Part shown: one piece after another, positions 10,284 to 22,653 of the stretch
Layout: the number at the start of each line of letters is the position of its first letter
Position numbering within the stretch: the first letter of the stretch is position 1
NCBI GenBank assembly: GCA_004369085.1
Contig: ML210161.1
Location: forward strand, 62,001-126,000
DNA from: Coprinopsis marcescibilis
Taxonomy: Eukaryota > Basidiomycota > Agaricomycetes > Agaricales > Psathyrellaceae
Direction: 5' to 3'
DNA length: 64,000 nucleotides
The notes under the pieces: generated by a model
The model's database searches: none
Seen by the model: only the letters and a program-made list of their open reading frames with translations
What the model was told of the DNA's origin: nothing
Translations under genes and position numbers: made by a program

Positions 10284-12895
10284 TTTTCAAGGCAGAGTGT
10301 GTTGGTTTCAGCTTCATTTTGTTCAAGTCTGACCTTATACCACATCCAGGGACCAGCGGAAGTTGGAGCATCGTCGACAATGAAGTCAAGAATGAAGTTC
10401 TGGCCGAAATGTCGTCACAGGAGGAGCGCGCCAAGAGCAGCCGACTGTATAGCCACCTCGTACAGCCACAGTTTGAGTTCGATTCGCATCAAAGGCAAGT
10501 TTCAAATGGCGGGCCTTCTCAAACTCGTCCTTACACTTGCAGCGTTCTTGGTGACTCGAAAATTCGCTGGTAACAAACATGGATCATGAGCACCCTGGGT
10601 CAGCCTATAGGCAGCGAGCTCACTGCACTAAACTTCTCTGCCTCCCTGTCCAATCACTGGTGAGCAGTCAGCAATATTCCCGTATCGTTGCCCACAATTC
10701 TGACAATAAATTGCAGCTGCGCATAATTAGCGATGCTGCGAATCACGATGTTCCTCTTGCGCAGCTGATGTGGCATGGGCTCTACTCAATGGATCTCGTG
10801 CAACAACTTCCCTTCTTTGGCGTTCTTCTGCATCTCTTGACTACCCCTGAAGGCCGACTTGAGAGCAGCATGTACTTCTGCAGTGACTCATTCTAGCCAA
10901 GCTATCTTTTGGCACCCCACGAGGTGAAAAAGTCGTCAAATTTCCATGATAACCAACTCTCCCAGGTGTCACGGTTGCGAGGTAAACCCAAGTGGTATTA
11001 GCTCCTTAAACCCTGAGTCTCCTCATTAGGCACGACGAAACGCATCCCAGAAGTCCTAAATCAAGTGACCTCAATGGCCCTCGAGCCTAGTATTTTCTGT
11101 TGCTTGGAGCAGGGCGAGTACAGAGGTCCTAGCCTCAACCAAGTCTAAACCTCACTTGGAAGTTGGCCTTTGTTCAATTTCCACACCAGAGATGCAGTAG
11201 GTCCGAATTAGAGCCATTCCGACATTCCGAAGCTTCTAACCCCCTTACCCTTATTAGTGGACCCTGAGGTCTGCGTACCGCTGATGACCAGTTCCATTAA
11301 AACTTTGCTTCAACCAACATCCGTCACTGTGATCTTCACGCGTTGGTATCTCATCTGTCCCAAAAGCCCACCCGCAAAAGGCTATTCTAGGTAATCGACC
11401 ACATTACCTGGGTATCTCGGCACCGCTACATCCTCTCCTTCTGCTCAAGGGAAGTACAAACGAACGTAGTGGCCATAACATACCGCCAAGAGCGGAGGGA
11501 TCACGTCGACATTATCTTATTCGCCACTCAGGTTCACGTACAACGAGGCGCCTGAATCTTTGGCGAATCAAATTCCAATTTTCCAATGCTGGAACCAGTG
11601 ACACCACCGTGTCAAAACTCTTCTTCCAGGCTTACCGGACTCTCCGCATTCAGGGGTCGTCCTACTCCACGAAACCCCGTCACAGGGCTCGTCGTACGCT
11701 CGCTGCCATCTCCGCCGGCTCAGTCCAGTGCACACTGAACTCAAATTGTTCCAGGCAATAACTCAGGGAAGCGAACAGTCGGCGTTTAAAGCTATCTTCC
11801 GACACCCGCAGTTGCTCGTGAAACAAGTCAAATGACAAAAATTTCAACTGAAAAGGCAAGACATTGTTCTCTGAGTCTGGGTTTGCCACTAATTGTCGAC
11901 ATAATCATACCCCCTTATCTTCGCTGCTTCGCATCGCCTCTCCCAAAAAACCAAAATTCACATCGAAATTTGTTGGACACTTCGACAGTTGTGCCCTGAC
12001 CAATGGCTAAGGACAGGGCGGGTCGGATGAGTTTGCGATGGAACCTCCTATGACGTCGCATCCAAGGCGTTACAGCCAAAGTTTTAACAGGTGGAATGCT
12101 TACCTCTGTCTTTTTACAGGAACAAGTTGTGATATATCACATTGGCGATCTTCGCTTTGAACGCAGGGGTTCGTTTTACGTTTTTATGAATCAATATGCC
12201 ATCAGAAAGCTCTTCAGACCAGTATCCGACGTCCACTGACGAGAAGAGATAGGCATCGATTGTTCTCAAGCGAATCACGCGAATTATTCGCAACTCGCTA
12301 GGCACATGCTCGGTCCCTCTGCAGCAGTCAAGACTCTAGACCTTGAGGCTCTTTCACCGCCTCACTCGATTGCGGAGGTCATATCGCCAATTCAGATTCA
12401 GGGATTGAGGTGTGGTCCCCGATGTCGCGATCGCAGTACGGACGTATCCACAGGGGTCTGCGCATGCTGCTGCCCCCTACCAAATGGTAGGTGGGTCACA
12501 AGGTTTAAATTTAAAATTGCGAGCTTCAGGGATCAGGAGACTCGGCTTCGAGAATCGACACCAGGGTGCGTAGTACTGACTGCTCGGTTTAACGTATAGG
12601 TTATTGGCTCGCAGCTTGTTTACGTCCGTACCTCCCGCGACGCAGTGCGCACTGCGCAGCCAGTGCAACGGAATTATGATTCCAAATCCGTCGACAATCG
12701 AATAAGCTAGAGTCTCGGAGGCACGTTGCATTTATTTTTACTTTATTTTTGCCTACTCTAAACTCCTGCTGCAGTATGTTCTTTCTCGTGCTGGCACTGC
12801 CTTGCGATACGGACATTCACGAAAGTGGGCTAGTTTTCATTAAGGAATGACTAAGAACAAACGCTCCACGGGTCTGGTTCCAAGCAGTTGACAGG
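10284..12895. other. 2.6-kb gene-poor intergenic region
   Basis: I see no supported gene. The longest frames (for example near 10579-10896 and 12306-12599) lack recognisable content and splice context. The left end holds the phosphoketolase promoter. Confidence 0.45.
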
Positions 12896-13318
12896 ATGAA
12901 CGGTCGCGGGTTGATGATCGTCTGCTATTCCATCCTTGGAGCCCCTGCTTTTGTCAAGGTTCCAATTCTTTCAAAGGTGCGTAAGTACTTCTGGTGTGGA
13001 TCTCTGACATACCATGGTATCCAACACATACGTATGTATGCCTTGACTGGAATGTATAGGTTGGTGTACAGCCTGAGCGTACCGTCACCGAACGTCACAC
13101 TATGCTTCGGATGATCCGTGAGCATAAATGGGCATCGAACCGTCATCCTCCGGAGAATGATTTTGAATGGCGCCCCCTCGGCAAGGTAGAAGTACACTTA
13201 TGGGGTGTTCGGGGTTGGCGTCTGCCCTTGACTTGCCGAAGGGGTTTGGAATTCTGTATAGAAAATAGGGGTTGGAATAGTTGCGAATGTGGGGTCCAGC
13301 GCGAGGGGGTGGCAGTGA
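12896..13318 (+). CDS. candidate small spliced gene, 87 aa, no known family
   Basis: Three exons (12896-12976, 13060-13185, 13262-13318) each have a length divisible by three, and both introns sit between codons. The donors are GTGCGT and GTAGAA; the acceptors both read TGTATAG; CTTGAC branch-like sites lie 15-45 nt upstream. The product starts with a hydrophobic stretch (about residues 5-25, GLMIVCYSILGAPAFVKVPI) that could be a signal anchor. A basic region follows (TVTERHTMLRMIREHKW), and the end is KKIGVGIVANVGSS. I do not recognise it. The consistent splicing in an otherwise empty 4-kb stretch is the main support. Without the second intron the frame would run to 13338 instead. Confidence 0.38.
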
Positions 13319-14491
13319 GAGTCGGACTTCCCATGTGAGTTCTTCCCTGAACCCCGAGTCCGAACTTTCTTGACGACAAGTACATCAGGTGGTTGGCAAT
13401 GGACAACTCAATGTGCGTGTATGTGGATATGGAGTACACCGATCCTGGGGTGCACATCGTGAGTTTTGTACGCATGGGAATTGAAGGACTTTGGACTTGA
13501 GGAGACAACGTCACCAAGTTGGATTGATACATTATTCTGCGTCCGTGACATACGGAACCATTAAGCCCAGATACTGGGATGATGCGGATGAGGACATCCA
13601 CTGGCATCCCATCCCTTCCGCTTCTCCAATCACTCTGTCATCCATCCACTGTGTGGAGAGAAGATGGGCGAAGCGTCCGCTTTTGATTTTCGGTGCAGAA
13701 TAAAGAAGACCTTGAGAGTACTTAACATGTTAACAGCACAAATGAACTGTTTATGTACGCAGAATTTGATTTGGCTTTCGTGGAGCGAATGAGGTGAAAA
13801 AGATTTGTGTTGGCTTAACGGCCGCGACGGTGGAAAGATCGGATTCGGAAGCCCTTGCCCTTGAGCGCTCTGAGGTCCGACCGTCTACGGCTGATACACA
13901 TATGCACAATATATACTCTGTGCCTGTCCCTTTGGCCATTTCCTTCCCATCACCCGTCCCACCCATATCGTCCGAGAGCCTGCCTCGAGGTCCCTCATTT
14001 CATCCAACGCGCAGCCTCTGCCAAGACATCCCAGAATAAGCGCTCCTCCTCCGAACAGTGAGCTTGAGCTTAGTAGAGCCTCATTGCATCATTAATAAAC
14101 GGGAACACTCCAAGTAAATCCATTCCTTGGCTATAATTGTACAATTCCCCCTAATGCTAATTTCATTTGTTATTTTGCAGTCGATCCTATCCTATAATCA
14201 CCGGCTCGTCAAATCGAAGCAAGTTACAGACCAGTACTGGACCTAGTAGCAGCGGTACCTCGACGGCCCCCTCGAGCCCCCTCATTATTCCATTGCCAAT
14301 ACTCCAATTCAACTCTTCAGGCCTCCCCGCCAAAACAGTTGACCAACACATCCGACCGCGTGTCAAGGCACCGAGATCGACATCTCAGCAGTATATAACA
14401 CTGTCGCGTACACGGACGGACGTCAGAGCAAAGCGGGGGAAGCAGGGAGAACTGTAGAGCTGCAGGCCAGTAGAAGGGCGAACAGAGCACG
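13319..14491. other. intergenic region upstream of the RhoGAP gene
   Basis: No convincing gene. A likely 5'-UTR intron of the downstream gene lies at 14114-14180 (donor GTAAAT, pyrimidine-rich end, TTTTGCAG). The region just before the ATG is CA- and CG-rich, like fungal leaders. Confidence 0.4.
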
Positions 14492-17400
14492 ATGACGTCG
14501 GATGTGCGGCCGGACGACGGGGTGGAGACGAACGACACGAACTTGGGTATGACCGAAACGACGACACGACCAGCAACGCTAACGACCTCTCCTCAATCCC
14601 GGACCTCGTCGCACCTCCCGCCTTCCAAGCCCGGCTCGGCCACACGAAACCGACTCTCCACCATCCTTTTGAACGGGGTCAAGGCCCTCAAGCCGCACAC
14701 GAAAGCGGGCACGACCAGAAACAACAACTTGGGAGAGGAGGAGATCAAAGAGCGAGACGATGAAGACGACGGGTCGAGCATACTGTCCACGGCCTTCTCT
14801 TCGACAGCACTTCGAAATCGACTCGAGTCGCCGCTTACGAGTCCTTCTGGGAGTGTATCACCTCCATGGACGAAGCCACGGTCTCTCTCGCCCGGTCCTG
14901 GGTCGAAGCAGAAGATGATGACGATCCGAACGCGGCTCGGGGCTATGTTCCAATTGCGGAATTCGATAAAGCGACGAGGGAGAGAGGACACTGATAGGAG
15001 GTATTCACCTTCGCGTGAAGATCATGCGGTATCAACGACGGCGATGGGGATAGATGGCGAATATATGCCGTCGACAGTGAGCAGAGTGCGGGGCCGGTCG
15101 CTGCTGGATTTGCTGCAGAGTGGATCTGTGTTTGTGGAGGACTTGCCAGACGGGGAGGCTGACGCTGCGGCAGGCAACACGATCAGCATCAATAATAACG
15201 GCCACAATAAGATCAGCAGCAACAACCAGGCCTCATTGCACATTGCTGCCCTTGGACCAGCCTTTACCAGCTTGACTTTGAACAACGACGACCAGAACGA
15301 CACTGAATTACATTTGGATTTCGAAGATCCGACCGCCTTTGTCACCGACAAGACACAGCCATCTGCGGGCGTCGACGCAACAGGCGCAGCACCGCAGATC
15401 GAGGGTCAAGCGCCTGGAAGACGGCATATTACTAGCACCCTTACCGGCACTACCTTGCAGCTATTTGCCAGCACAGGACGCGACGCGGAGAAACCAACAG
15501 CTAGCTCGGCGCCTGACGACGGTGACGGCGAGCACGCAGCTCCAGATCCATTAATCAAAGAACAGCCTCATCATAATAACAGTCAGTCTCCATTTCATTC
15601 TTATATATATCCCACAATTCTCTTTTCGGTTGCTCTCTTCTTGTTTGATCTGGGTTTCGTGGCTACCCACGCCTTCGTTCATCACTGTTTCCGATTCACG
15701 AAATCCTCTTGGTTACTTACGTTTGACCGAAGCAGCTTCGTCACCGCGGCCACGCGCCTCCTCGTCGCCTCTCACTCTTCGACCCCAACCATCTCCTTCC
15801 AGTTCCAGCGAACGACACTCTAGAGAAGAAACCGGCGACAGCGAGTGCAGGACGCCCGATATGATATCGCATCACCACCAGTCCCCGCCAGGGACTTCGA
15901 CTCTCCCTCCACACGATGGATTCCCACCGTACCCGTACGCCCACCTATACCCACAGCAACCGCAAGCATCATCTTCTCGGCCCAACGTCCGGCTACCCCA
16001 CTCACACCATGGACATGGGAGTTCGTCGCCCACGCTTGGTAGTGATCTTGCGTACGAAACCCGGCCAAGAGCAATGTCACCACCTCCTATATCCGGCAGT
16101 CAACAGCGGAAGTGGGAACAGATGCAGCGGGGTGCCGCCGCCACAGGCCAAGGACAGACACAGGGACAAGCGGCCGCAAAAGCGAATCTGAAGGCGTGGT
16201 GGAGTCACTTTAATTTTGTGCGGGGTCTCAAGAAAGATGCTGTGAACCCTGCGACGAGTGAATTTGGAAGCTATCGAGGTGAGTGTCTGTCGCGCGCTGT
16301 CGATATAAACCGTGGTCGCTGTCGAAGGGACCAGCCCCGGAGACTATAATGTCTACGTTTTTCAGAGGTAGACTCGAGCGCATTGTTGCCGGGTGCTGCT
16401 TACGTGATGCAGGCTGGTGACCTGCGGGGTGTTTACAGTTACTCCACATTCAGCTGCTTACCTTCTTTCTCTCTTCACCATCTCTTACTGATTCAATTAT
16501 GCCTACGCTTGCCTCCCTCACTCGTTCATTAACATTGCCTCTCAATCGCAAACATCGTCAACGTTCAAACACTACAAATGATCAACCCGAACACACGCCT
16601 GAATCTATTCAATTCTCCGTATCTCATCCACCCCCTCGTCCGCGCCGCCACAACTCGTATCTCGAAAAACTTGCTGCATCCAATGTCAATGGTCTCGCTC
16701 GCTCCAACACTCTCAAATCTCCCCAAACCCCTACCGCCGAATCTTCTTTCGTCGTTCCTCCATATCAAGGTCCAGCCAACGCTGGGCCCCAAGGAGTTGT
16801 GTTTGGCAAACCTCTCAAGGAGTCGTTGAAGTACGCCAGCGTCCAGATCTCAACCGCAAACTCGAATGGCGAGCTTTATGTCTGGGGGTACATTCCAGTC
16901 GTGGTGGCAAAGTGGTACGTCCAACTCCATCAATTAACAGGGCGGATCTTGTTCTAACGTGACCATCGTCGACCAGCGGGCTATATCTAAAGGAGAATGG
17001 TGTGTACCACCTCCACTCTTTCCCGAGCCAGTGTCCTGACTGCGGTTAACAGCAACGGAGGTCCCCGGCACATTTCGCGTCAATGGATCTAGCAAACGGA
17101 TGCGAATACTTCAAGAAACCTTTGAAACGCCGCCACGAGTGCGTAACTTTCCGGACTCGGTCCCTTTTGTGTACTAACTTGGATGCTTGTAGTACGGGAA
17201 AAACCTTGATTGGAAGCAGGAGCAGTATACAACGCACGATGTTGCCAGCGTGTTCAGGAGATATCTCACCCAGATGCCTGTGCGTTACCCATTTTTGGTT
17301 TCGATGCCCGCTGCAGTATTTAACCTTTCTACTTGCAGGAACCCGTGATACCCTATGACTTGTACCACCAGGTATGGCGTTCGTGGGCTGTACATTCTGA

Positions 17401-18899
17401 TTTGACTGATTCTCTCCCTTTGCTTTGTCTTATCATCGCTCTAGTTCCGGGACGTTTTAGGTTTGTGGCCGTCTAAAAGTGGGGATCCCCATGTGCTTAC
17501 GATCGCCTTCTTTCCTACCCACAAATAGCCAAGGAACCGTACAACCAGGAAGAAGTGATCGCGAAATACAAGTCACTGATGAGACAGATGCCTCGGGCGA
17601 ACCAATATCTGCTACTCTACGTGCTGGACCTGCTATCTGTGTTCGCAAGAAAGAGCGATATCAACCTGATGACGGCTACGAGTACGTTTCCATTCTGCTC
17701 CGCAGCTTTGGTGCTATTCTAAAACTGTATGGTCTACTCTAGATCTGGCAGTTATCTTCCGACCGGGGTTAATCTCGCATCCAAATCACGAAATGTCTCC
17801 GCCAGAGCATGCTTTGAGCCAGAAAGTGCTAGAATTCCTCATTGCGCACCAGGATTGGTTTATGCTTGATATTCCGCCTCCGCCTGGACGACGAGGCAGC
17901 GCACAACAACAAGCTCAAGGGCAACCGACATCACATCTTCAAGGACAGTCGCCATACCTGTCTGCCCCACAGCCGTCGCCATTGCCATCTACACCACCCA
18001 CAGCGGCGACAGCTGGGCACGGGCACAGCTTTGCCCAACAGCAACAGCAACCACAGCAGCAGCAGAAAGTGAGTGCGTTTGTCGGACATTCGAACGGTTT
18101 CGGACACGCCTCGGGCTCCTCATCCTCTGCGACCCATCCACACCACCAAGCATCTTCCTCGACATCGCCTCCCCGCCAGACTCGTTCCAATTCTCATTCA
18201 CGGTTTGGCACGAGTTCTGCACGGCCGTTATCGGATATGGGGAGCGATGTGGATGATGTGATGGTGATCCCTGGCGGGGTCTTGGAAGAGCACGAAGAGT
18301 TTTCGAGTGGTGTTGGGGGAGGATGGAGGTTGTTGTCCAAGACTTCGAGGGAGAAAGAGAAGGAAAAGGAGAGGGTCGGTAAAATGATGAGGCGTAGGAC
18401 GACGCTGGAGAGAAGTGGTTCGTTTCCGATTTCTTCTCTCCTTTGATAGTCTTTCTACCATCCTGCCTTTTGCCCGATCGCCTTTTTTCCTCTTTATTGC
18501 TGGAATCTAGAGCTCCATACTGACTGTTTACGTTTTACAGAACTACAAGGTGGTGCCTTAGACGAAGGCGAATCTGGCTCGCCAACTACAGAACCTGAAA
18601 CTCCTACAATCACGAATAGTACAAACCAAAGTGGTGTTACCGTCCAGCGGAGTCGTACGCTTCCCTCGTCGCGGCGGAAGGACAACAGCAATGACATACA
18701 CGGATCGTCCACAGGCGAGCTGGTGTTGTCGTCGTCGACGGGGACAGGGACAAACGCAGGAAAGGAGAACAATAACAACCTCTTGGGGTCTTCTGCCTTT
18801 AGCAAAGAGGGGAAGGAGCGCAAAGGGATGTTGTTGAAGAAGAACAGGAGGATCAGTTCGAATAATGTGGGGGGTGAGAAAGAAAAGGAACGGACTTGA
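14492..18899 (+). CDS. RhoGAP-domain protein (Sac7-like Rho GTPase activator)
   Basis: A roughly 1,100-residue multi-exon protein. Exon 1 (14492-15581) encodes a Ser/Thr/Asn-rich disordered region. After the 15582-15732 intron comes more disorder, then a helical segment KANLKAWWSHFNFVRGLKK before the domain. The RhoGAP domain spans roughly 16800-17900: GKPLKESLKYASVQI, YVWGYIPVVVAKCG, the arginine-finger loop GTFRVNGSSKR, TPPRYGKNLDWK, YLTQMPEPVIPYDLYHQFRD, and YVLDLLSVFARKSDINLMTATNLAVIFRPGL. The catalytic Arg is present in FRVNGS. A long Gln/Ser/Lys-rich tail ends after a last exon (about 18541-18899). The arrangement resembles fungal Sac7/Bag7 proteins, which switch off Rho1 in cell-wall and actin signalling; that specificity is inferred. 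The exon join between 16279 and about 16530 is unresolved, and an extra small exon probably exists near 16366-16430. Confidence 0.85.
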
Positions 18900-20130
18900 G
18901 AGAAGATGTTTTTATTGGACTTGGCCCGTTTGTTGTTTCGTCAGCGTTGATTCAGCACCCTATATTTTTTTTGGTTTGGTTCGGACCCTCTTTGTATGAT
19001 ACACCTCTTACATTTGATTGTTTTACGACTGGTGATGACATTTTTTCACTACTACGCTACTTACATCATGCATGCATTTTTATGGTTTCCCTCCTCCTTT
19101 TTTTTTTTATGGTTTTGGTGTATATGGATGATTGATGGATGTCGGTTCTTGTTTGTGATGGTGTCCATCCATTGAACGGGATTTACTACGTACTCGAGCA
19201 CCGATACGATACTACTACTGCTGGGCTTGTTTGCTTGTTCATTTGTGTACATATTAGTCTAGTATAGAATCTCCACGGCTTGTTAGGAGTCGAATTCGAG
19301 AGCAAGTTTTAACGCAATGCAGGGTGTGCTGGTTGTGATGATGAGAATGTTTCTTGGGCTGCACGCGGGGAAAGTATCAAGTTAAGCTGTGAAGGGGAAG
19401 TTTGTGAGATTGAGTGCAAATGTGTCCTTTGATACGAGCATGTGCTTTTTAGCTCTTGTGTCGCGTAGCTGCGTTGGGTTTTTCTGCAGTGTGTGATAGG
19501 TCCGAGCGGGACAGGGGCGCGCGTGTGCCGACAACTTTGGATCGTGGGAATGTGGTGCGCCTTTCCCGAGCTTCAGTTCAAACGTTCAAGACCTGTTTAT
19601 ACGACCACCACCGTTATTTTAGGCTACGTGGATACCTCGGAAACTTGTACTTATTCTTGAACGGCTTCCTGGTCTGAAGTCAGATGCCGATGTGAATTCA
19701 TCTCGGGAAGGTCGAACACGAGTTGTTAACAGTGTTTGTTATATTTACATCCACCGCACCTAGTATGTATGGGGCCCGAAGTACCGTTCTCACAGCCATA
19801 CTCGAGGGAAAAGGAGAAGGACCTTGAGGAGACGAGTTTCAGGATGATTGAACCCTATCCGTTCAAGTACAAGCTGCAGTGCCAATAGAATTTATTTCAG
19901 TGTTTGATTGAATATATATATATATGTATATATATTCCAATTCTACAAGAAATTGGGCAAGCAACAGTGGATTCTGGAAAGGTCCTTCTGACTTCAGTCC
20001 GACGACTGACTCTGGACATATTATTAGATCCTGGAAATTTGATGCGCCATGCCGAGTGCCTTTCGATCTTCACCAACAACCACGATCATACCCTCATCTC
20101 AGTCAACTCCGACCCCTCACAGCCACCATC
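18900..20130. other. intergenic region with T-rich and TA-repeat tracts
   Basis: No gene seen. T-rich tracts around 18960-19110 fit the 3' end of the RhoGAP gene. A TA dinucleotide run occupies about 19912-19935, interrupted by a single G. The last 100 bp are the CA-rich leader of the next gene. Confidence 0.5.
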
Positions 20131-21346
20131 ATGTTCAAACGCGTAGAAAAACGAAGGCGCAAGAGAGAAGAAGAAGATGCTCTAGGACTCGACGAAGAGC
20201 TCAAGCAGGTTCTCGGGATGAACGACACAGATTCTGAAGAATCCGATTCTTCCGACGACTCATCCGACGATGAGGGCTCTCTGGGGGTTGTTCAAAACTC
20301 TGACGTCGACGCGGACGGGGACCAGCTCGACGGGGACGACGAAGGTCAATTTTCCGACGCGGAGGGGGATGATGAGGAAGGGGAAGATGGCCCGTTCAGC
20401 TTCAAATTCACCATCGCCCAAGCACTCAGAGAACCCATCTGCTTCGACCCAACCGCCCCATCCCTCAAGCTCTGCATAGTATGCACACAGAAAAGGCTCA
20501 AAACCGAAGCTCTGGTGGACATCCACCGTAATTCCAATGCATGTACGCTTTTACTCGGCCTTGACACTTCCACGAGTGAACTGACGTTGGTGGGTTTTTT
20601 GGGTGGTCTAGGCACATAAACGCCGGTACAAGCTCTTTTTGAGGCTCGTAAAGGAGGAAGAGGCCGATCCGGAGGAGGATGCGTTCCCATTTGTGCAGGA
20701 ACACCTCGACCCAAAACGTCCCGAGTTTGTTCAACCGGCTCCTGAGGGTGAAAAATCTAAACGGGCTTTGAAAAAGGTACACCTCCCTCTCTCATCCCAT
20801 TGACACTTTCTTAAGATTTCGCCTTGGGTATAGGAAGCGAACCAAGCTCTACGAAAGGCCAAACGCGCTGCAGCAAAGGAAAAAGCTCGCGCGAAGAAGG
20901 CTGCCAAGCCGGCTGAGGACAAGGCCTCTGCTGAACCAACCAAAAAGCCCAAGTCGAAGAAAGCTCTGAAGGGTGATGCACCTGAAAAGTCTGCTGCTGT
21001 TGAGAACAAGCGTAGGCCGAAGAAGAAACGGAGAGTGGAGAAGCCTGAGGCCGAGCCTGCACCCTCAACGGCTTCAGAACTCACCAAAAAGCCTAAACGA
21101 TCAAATCCAGTAGCCGAACCCTCGACCAGCCCCAAGAAACCGAAGAAAAGTCTCCAGACATCCGAAGCGGAGCCCACGCTAGAAGTTGTGTCCACAGGCG
21201 AGACGTCAGAACCAAAGCCAGAAGCGACAGTCGTTAGTATCGCAAAGTCGGCTCATGACCGAGCTAAAGCTGCACGTTCAAAAGCGCTCCTTGCATCGAA
21301 AGGGCATAAATCAAAGGCTTCACCAAAACGGAAGTTTCGTGCTTGA
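20131..21346 (+). CDS. acidic/Lys-rich protein with a U1-like C2H2 zinc finger, probably nucleolar
   Basis: The start MFKRVEKRRRKREEED is followed by an acidic Ser/Asp/Glu region (about residues 30-85). A finger follows: C-x2-C-x13-H-x5-H formed by CIVC and IHRNSNAH, then KRRYKLFLRLVKEEE. The C-terminal half is almost all Lys/Ala/Pro/Ser with repeated nuclear-localisation-type clusters (KKKRR, KKPKR) and ends KRKFRA. Exons are 20131-20538, 20612-20776 and 20834-21346. The first intron has no workable GT donor: the only in-frame joint uses GC at 20539 with AG at 20611. The composition suggests a nuclear or nucleolar ribosome-assembly or RNA-binding role, but I cannot name the family. Confidence 0.65.
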
Positions 21347-21790
21347 GAGGGATTTTTCCCTAACAAGCTAACCCTTCCTTGCCCTTGCGACGATGCTTCA
21401 GACGCTTCAAGCTTTCAGTTTCCAGCCTCGTGGACCACTGTAGTGCTTACCGACGCTTTACGGGGCGCTGTGACATAAAGGTTTGGACTGGACATTCAAT
21501 CCATACTGTTCCTCCTGACTCGTCTCGCAAAGAGGTGTGGTCTGTGTAGCTTGTACTCACCAGTCCAGACATGTATGAAGAATCAAAACCAAATTTTGCT
21601 GAACTGAACGCTAGTTAATACAACGCCTTCTCTGTAAGTGTCCGCTAGAAGGTCCCGACGTTTATCTCTGTTTGCCTCCGCTGATCTCCCCCTCGCCCGC
21701 CCTGGTCAGTCTTCATATATCCTCCTGAATCCTTCAGCAAGAAAAATGTACTCAAACAGCTTCAATTTCTGTAGGATAGAGCCAAAAGTA
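21347..21790. other. intergenic region before the tRNA-Gly pair
   Basis: About 440 bp of 3' flank of the zinc-finger gene and downstream flank of the first tRNA. Nothing else is recognised. Confidence 0.5.
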
Positions 21791-21886
21791 TGCATTGACC
21801 GGGAGTCGAACCCGGAGCTAGGCCAGACCGACCAACATCAAGAAGACGAATGGGAAGACCCAATGTTACCGCTACACCATCAATGC
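21791..21886 (-). tRNA. tRNA-Gly(CCC) with 25-nt intron
   Basis: Read on the minus strand, the acceptor GCATTGA pairs with TCAATGC and discriminator A. The D arm is GTGT-AGCGGTA-ACAT, the anticodon stem GGGTC pairs with GGCCT, and the anticodon loop is TTCCCAT with U33 and anticodon CCC. The T arm is CCGGG-TTCGACT-CCCGG. The extra 25 nt sit just 3' of the anticodon at the usual intron position. The downstream minus strand has a TTTT terminator. The mature length is 71 nt, identical to its neighbour. Confidence 0.88.
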
Positions 21887-22166
21887 TTCTCCGGTACATT
21901 GTCAGGGGACTACCAGGAAGAGGGTCGGGTCCAGCTCGCATCTCCTATAGAAAAGAAAGTGCTGGCAGTTGTAATTCGAATCCGAATCGCGAAAAAAAAG
22001 ACTTTTGCGGGATATTCGGTTGATAAACCGCAAGATGGACTGACACTTTAACTGGAAATCCAAAAGCAAAGACAGGAAAACAAGCGGTATCACTCCTTAG
22101 CCAGACCTCCACTCCTGCTCACCTACAGCCGGGATCGATTGCTTTCTGACACAATGATAAAAAGAG

Positions 22167-22246
22167 TGCATTGACCGGGAGTCGAACCCGGAGCTAGGCC
22201 AATCATTAAATGGGAAGACCCAATGTTACCGCTACACCATCAATGC
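22167..22246 (-). tRNA. tRNA-Gly(CCC) with 9-nt intron
   Basis: The mature sequence is the same as the copy 280 bp away, but the insertion after the anticodon is only 9 nt. It has the same acceptor, D, anticodon and T arms. A TTTTT pol III terminator lies directly downstream on the minus strand (AAAAA at about 22159-22163 on the plus strand). The pair looks like a tandem duplication in which only the introns diverged. Confidence 0.88.
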
Positions 22247-22653
22247 TTCCTTGGGATGAGGGAGGACGACCAACAGGTGGAGCCCCTGAATGTACTACGT
22301 TCAAGCCAGGCTCGAGTTGGCACAAATTCACAATCGTTGAAGTAGTATTTCCCCAATGTGACGCGAAGTCAGAAGGGCTGCGAATAGATTCATCTTGTAT
22401 ATACCCTGCTTGATTGAAATTGTTGAAATCGCATTACATTGGGAGCACAAAACAAATCAATAAATTCGTATCATCTAAATAGATACGATAGAAAAGATTC
22501 AAGGACCCCAAGAGATTCGTGACGGATCCTTCTTTGCTGGAACACAGGGGGATCAAAAGGCTAAGCCATTTGGGGTTTAACCCGTTGCCAGTTCATTCAC
22601 TACATGCAGGCAAGACAGACATACAAGGAATCAGGCAGACTGGAATGGAACTA
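22247..22653. other. intergenic region between tRNA-Gly and GH17 gene
   Basis: About 400 bp with no feature seen beyond the 5' flank of the tRNA and the 3' flank of the glucanase gene. Confidence 0.5.

Noticed and set aside
13143..13607. 154-residue minus-strand reading frame
   Set aside because: Composition is irregular with no recognisable features; it overlaps the better-spliced plus-strand candidate.
19912..19935. TA dinucleotide run as a functional element
   Set aside because: Short simple repeat in an intergenic region, common in fungal DNA and without further structure.
20543..20611. Canonical GT-AG intron in the zinc-finger gene
   Set aside because: It produces a TAA directly after the joint and loses the second His of the finger and the rest of the protein.
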